From contig NZ_JAWOAR010000240.1 in assembly GCF_046498435.1 (NCBI RefSeq), forward strand, positions 1 to 9,394: 9,394 bases of DNA, in the 5' to 3' direction. This document shows positions 6,702-9,394 of the stretch, piece after piece (the stretch's first letter is position 1; each line of letters begins with the position of its first letter). Both the position numbers and the translations under genes were made by a program. This DNA comes from Longimonas sp046498435 (lineage in GTDB: Bacteria; Bacteroidota; Rhodothermia; Rhodothermales; Salinibacteraceae). The notes under the pieces were generated by a model. The model did no database searches. It had not been told where the DNA came from and worked only from the letters and a program-made list of their open reading frames with translations.

Positions 6702-7976
6702 ATGTCTTCTTGGATCCCCACAGCCCCGTCTCACCTGCCTGATGTGCTGCGTGATGTACTGGAAGAGGAGGCCAGTCTTGCTGCCTTGCTCATTGGAATC
6801 CGCCGCCACCTGCATCGCAACCCGGAGGTGGGCATGAAGGAGCATGCTACCAGTCGCTTCATCCGCAAGACACTGATGGCGTACGGTCTAAATGTACGGG
6901 GTCCCATTGCAGGCACCGGGCAGTTCGTCGATATTGGACCCAAGGATCCGACGCGTCCTATGGTGGCGTATCGCGCAGACATTGACGCGCTCCCGACACA
7001 AGACCAGAAGGAAGCCCCGTACCGCTCGCAGCGCCAGGACGTGGCGCATCTGTGTGGGCACGATGCGCACACCGCCATGGGCATTGGCGTGGCGCTGATG
7101 CTGCGACGCCGTGAAGAAGAATTGCCGGGCCGCGTGCGCGTGTTCTTCCAGCCGAATGAAGAAGGCCTGCCCAGCGGCGCTCCCCTCATGATCGACGGGG
7201 GCGTGCTCGATGGCGTAGGAGCCGTGTACGCCGTACACGTAGACCCACACCTGTCAGTAGGCCGCTACGGACTCATCGCTGGGGCGGCTACAGCATCGTC
7301 GGATCGATTCGATGTATATGTACGCCAGGACGGCAGTGGGCACTCTGCACGTCCGCATGAAGGCATCGACACGGTGTGGGTGGCGCATCAGCTCATGAAC
7401 GCGTACTACCAGCTCGCGGGTCGCATTACCGACACCCGCAACCCCGCTGTGCTTACCGTATGCCGCCAGGGCGGCAGCGAAGCCCACAACGTCATTCCCG
7501 AATGTGCCTCGTTCGGCGGCACACTGCGCACCACCCAGCCCGACGACCGCGCTACGCTTCGCGACCAGATGCACGAACTGGCAGCGCTGTGGGAAAAGCA
7601 GTCGGGTGCTGAGATCGAACTCGATTTTGAAGACGGCTCGCCGCCGGTCATGAACGATGCCATACTCATTGCGCACGCCGGCGACACGATTGCCGATCTG
7701 TTTGGGCCGCAAGCTGTGTATCGCATCCCCCAAAACAGCATGGGCGGCGAAGACTTCGCCCACTATCTGAAGCATGTGCCCGGGGCCTTCTTGCGCGTAG
7801 GAACCGCCTCGGGACCGCAAACGGAGTACCCGCTGCATCATCAACGTTTTGATCTCGACGAATCGGCCCTTGTGCCCACCACAGAGCTTATGCAGACCAT
7901 TCTGGTGCGCCATCTGGAGCGCGACCTCTCGAAAGACCGCGAGCCGACCCAGGCTCCAGGCGTTCGTGTGGCATAG
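6702..7976 (+). CDS. M20-family amidohydrolase (IAA-amino-acid/hippurate hydrolase-like metallopeptidase)
   Basis: The 424-residue product is a typical M20D-type dizinc hydrolase that cleaves amide bonds of N-acyl or N-aryl amino acids. In order: RRHLHRNPEVGMKEH near residue 33; RADIDALP near residue 92; CGHDAHT at 118-124, supplying Cys118, His120 and His123; NEE at 152-154 with catalytic Glu153 and metal ligand Glu154; the metal His179 in AVHVDPH; the lid-domain motif GHSARPHEGID; MGGEDF; and the last ligand in LHHQRFD (His379 or His380). All expected metal and catalytic residues are present. No signal peptide is seen, so it is probably cytoplasmic. The ATG at 6702 gives the normal family length. 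It sits alone, 133 bases after the VWA gene and 101 bases before the lamin-tail gene, so context does not reveal the substrate. Annotated relatives include aminoacylases, hippurate hydrolases and auxin-conjugate hydrolases; sequence alone does not choose among them. Confidence 0.93.
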   Translation: MSSWIPTAPSHLPDVLRDVLEEEASLAALLIGIRRHLHRNPEVGMKEHATSRFIRKTLMAYGLNVRGPIAGTGQFVDIGPKDPTRPMVAYRADIDALPTQDQKEAPYRSQRQDVAHLCGHDAHTAMGIGVALMLRRREEELPGRVRVFFQPNEEGLPSGAPLMIDGGVLDGVGAVYAVHVDPHLSVGRYGLIAGAATASSDRFDVYVRQDGSGHSARPHEGIDTVWVAHQLMNAYYQLAGRITDTRNPAVLTVCRQGGSEAHNVIPECASFGGTLRTTQPDDRATLRDQMHELAALWEKQSGAEIELDFEDGSPPVMNDAILIAHAGDTIADLFGPQAVYRIPQNSMGGEDFAHYLKHVPGAFLRVGTASGPQTEYPLHHQRFDLDESALVPTTELMQTILVRHLERDLSKDREPTQAPGVRVA

Positions 7977-7980
7977 TCGC

Positions 7981-8011
7981 TTGCAGATTTCGTGAACCAG
8001 CCGTATCTTTG
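7981..8011 (+). promoter_or_regulatory. predicted Bacteroidota-type -33/-7 promoter for the lamin-tail gene
   Basis: TTG at 7981-7983 and TATCTTTG at 8004-8011 are separated by 20 bases. This fits the Bacteroidota primary-sigma consensus TTG, 19-21 bases, TAnnTTTG. Transcription would begin at about 8018, giving a leader of around 60 bases before the ATG at 8078. It lies just after the M20 stop codon, which supports separate transcription of the lamin-tail gene. I found no comparable match upstream of the other genes. Confidence 0.6.
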
Positions 8012-8077
8012 GGGAGAGCGTCTCTTTATGCAGTAGCGCTGCGCCTCAAAATTCCTTTCTGATACGGCTCTGTTCTC

Positions 8078-9394
8078 ATGCATTGTATTAATTGTATTAA
8101 GCGTACCGGTCTCGGGGAGCCCGCTGTATGTAGCCACCTATGTCGCATCGTAGCAAGCGTCAGTCTCTTTCTATGGATATGCGGGGGAGCCCTTCACCCC
8201 GCCTGGGCCCAGGCCCCCCCCGATGTGATTCTCAACGAGATCATGTACGCGCCGCAGCCCAGCCAAAACGAATATATCGAGCTGTATAACCGGTCGGATA
8301 CAATGGTCGATCTGGGCGAACTGGAGTATGCAAACGGTCATCGCGAGTTTACGCCCGTAGCCGAGGGTTCGCCCCCCCTTGCTCCGGGCGAATACGTGGT
8401 GCTGGTGCGCACGCCCGAACAGTTCGAGGCGCGGTTTCCGGACGTGCCGTATCAGGCGCCAGAAGGATTCCGCGCGCTGCGCAACAGCGGCGATACGGTG
8501 CTCTTGCGCTACGGTGATGTTATCATCGATGAGGTGACGTACAGCCCCAGCTGGAGCACACGCGACGATGCCGCCCTGGAGCGTGTCGAGCCCAATGCGC
8601 CCACCGATGCCGCGTTCAACTGGCAAAGCGCAACAGCATCTGCTGGGGGAACCCCGGGCGCCGAAAACAGCGTGTTTATCCCCGACAACACACCGCCCGA
8701 GCCGGTATTTGCACAGGTGGATGCAGATCGGCTACGCATCACCCTAACCTTTAACGAGCCCCTGAACCCCGCCTCACTATCCGACGCCTCGTTTTCTGGG
8801 CCCGAACAGGCTCCCCTATCTATCACCCTGGATGCGGCGCAGACGCTGCACCTGACGTACACCGACCCACTTCGGGCAGAAACGCTCACGATACGTGACG
8901 TGCGCGACTGGCGCGGCAACCCAACCGAGGCTACGCTGCCGCTGTCGTACGTCCCCGACCGCGGAGACCTGGTGGTGAGTGAAATCATGTACCGCCCGCT
9001 CAGCGACGACTTCGACGACCGGCCCAACCAGCCCGAATATTTCGAGGTTGTCAATTCCACCGAGCGGTGGATCTCGCTGCAAGGACTGTTCACCACCAAC
9101 CGTCCCCGCGACACCGGTGAAGCCGACACCCTCGATTTGCGCATTGGGAGGCAGCACGTAGCGCCCAACGAGGGCTACGCGGTCGTATACGCAGAACCGC
9201 AGTCCGATGACAGCACCGCCGCCACGCTTAATGAAGCATTCCCCACACAAGACCTCGCAGTTCCAGATGGCCCCGCCGTGATTGCGGTGCCGCGTTCGCG
9301 TCTTGGGCTGCGCGTGCAAGCAGATCGCTTGCGCTTGCACCGTGCCGATGGCGAGCCGGTGGCCACCGTTGATTACGATCCCGACTGGCACGCA
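8078..9394 (+). CDS. secreted lamin-tail-domain protein (3' end cut by window edge)
   Basis: The frame is open from the ATG at 8078 to the window end, 439 codons. Residues 1-46 look like a long signal peptide: a Cys-containing N-region, the hydrophobic core IVASVSLFLWICGGAL and a likely type I cleavage site after HPAWA. A first lamin-tail domain begins at about 49 (ILNEIMYAP, NEYIELYN) and runs to about 190. Residues about 205-295 read as an Ig-like domain of the SbsA/Big_5 kind (TPPEPVF, LTFNEPLNP). A second lamin-tail domain starts near residue 298 (LVVSEIMYRP, PEYFEVVN). Bacterial lamin-tail domains occur in large exported proteins and are thought to bind surfaces, DNA or partner domains; the role here is unknown. 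Only one in-frame ATG exists upstream of the domain. There is one lysine (residue 8) in the visible protein. Whether a C-terminal sorting domain follows cannot be seen. Confidence 0.88.
   Translation, partial: MHCINCIKRTGLGEPAVCSHLCRIVASVSLFLWICGGALHPAWAQAPPDVILNEIMYAPQPSQNEYIELYNRSDTMVDLGELEYANGHREFTPVAEGSPPLAPGEYVVLVRTPEQFEARFPDVPYQAPEGFRALRNSGDTVLLRYGDVIIDEVTYSPSWSTRDDAALERVEPNAPTDAAFNWQSATASAGGTPGAENSVFIPDNTPPEPVFAQVDADRLRITLTFNEPLNPASLSDASFSGPEQAPLSITLDAAQTLHLTYTDPLRAETLTIRDVRDWRGNPTEATLPLSYVPDRGDLVVSEIMYRPLSDDFDDRPNQPEYFEVVNSTERWISLQGLFTTNRPRDTGEADTLDLRIGRQHVAPNEGYAVVYAEPQSDDSTAATLNEAFPTQDLAVPDGPAVIAVPRSRLGLRVQADRLRLHRADGEPVATVDYDPDWHA
8082..8099 (+). repeat. two tandem copies of a nine-base AT-rich unit beside a start codon
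   Basis: ATTGTATTA occurs twice back to back immediately after the ATG at 8078 of the lamin-tail gene, coding for the CINCIK part of its leader. It is notably AT-rich against the surrounding sequence. It may keep the start region free of structure, may be a regulatory element, or may be chance. Confidence 0.5.

Noticed and set aside
7254..7913. Minus-strand open frame of 219 codons
   Set aside because: It is antisense to the M20 amidohydrolase, which has a complete set of catalytic motifs in the other direction.
8012..8028. Possible hairpin GAGA-GCG-TCTC after the predicted promoter
   Set aside because: The stem is only four standard pairs with weak G-T extension, and it falls at the expected transcription start, so a terminator is unlikely.
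8509..9391. Long minus-strand open frames (219 and 191 codons)
   Set aside because: They lie opposite the lamin-tail gene, show no family motif and have skewed composition typical of antisense frames in GC-rich DNA; the plus strand has clear domains and a signal peptide.
1..9394. CRISPR array, tRNA, rRNA, or a multi-gene defence or secretion system
   Set aside because: No spaced repeats, tRNA or rRNA landmarks, nuclease/helicase motifs or system-level gene clustering were seen; the genes appear to be ordinary, mostly independent units.

Overview
The window looks like a chromosomal stretch from a GC-rich, salt-adapted member of the Bacteroidota, most likely the Rhodothermota (Salinibacter/Salisaeta-like). 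Three things point there. Coding sequence is GC-rich; one 60-base line I counted by hand (4741-4800) is about 70% GC. The two envelope or exported proteins are rich in Asp, Glu and Thr and almost devoid of lysine. One intergenic region carries a good match to the Bacteroidota-type -33/-7 promoter (TTG, 20 bases, TAnnTTTG). The genus is inference; no rRNA or other marker gene is present.

Layout. (1) 1-1747, minus strand: most of a DUF255/YyaL/SPATA20-type protein (thioredoxin-like domain plus a six-hairpin barrel), with its C-terminus beyond the left edge. (2) 1748-2509: about 760 bases between divergent genes, clearly more AT-rich than its surroundings. It holds no recognisable gene, only two doubtful minus-strand reading frames, one of which would encode a 32-residue hydrophobic peptide, and a short inverted repeat. 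(3) 2510-3307, plus: a two-domain cytidine deaminase whose first half has lost the zinc and catalytic residues. (4) 3367-4326, plus: a CaCA-family cation/calcium exchanger. (5) 4460-6568, plus: a membrane-anchored VWA-domain protein of 702 residues. (6) 6702-7976, plus: an M20-family amidohydrolase. (7) 8078-9394, plus: the first 439 codons of a secreted lamin-tail-domain protein that runs off the right edge.

The genes do not form an obvious single pathway. The deaminase and exchanger are 59 bases apart and could share a transcript. The VWA and M20 genes are each preceded by 133 bases, and the lamin-tail gene has its own predicted promoter. I see no CRISPR array, tRNA, rRNA, intact insertion sequence, phage gene or recognisable defence system. 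The most noteworthy items are the deaminase with a dead first half and active second half (the reverse of E. coli Cdd), the AT-rich island with its small hydrophobic reading frame, and the extreme lysine avoidance of the exported proteins.
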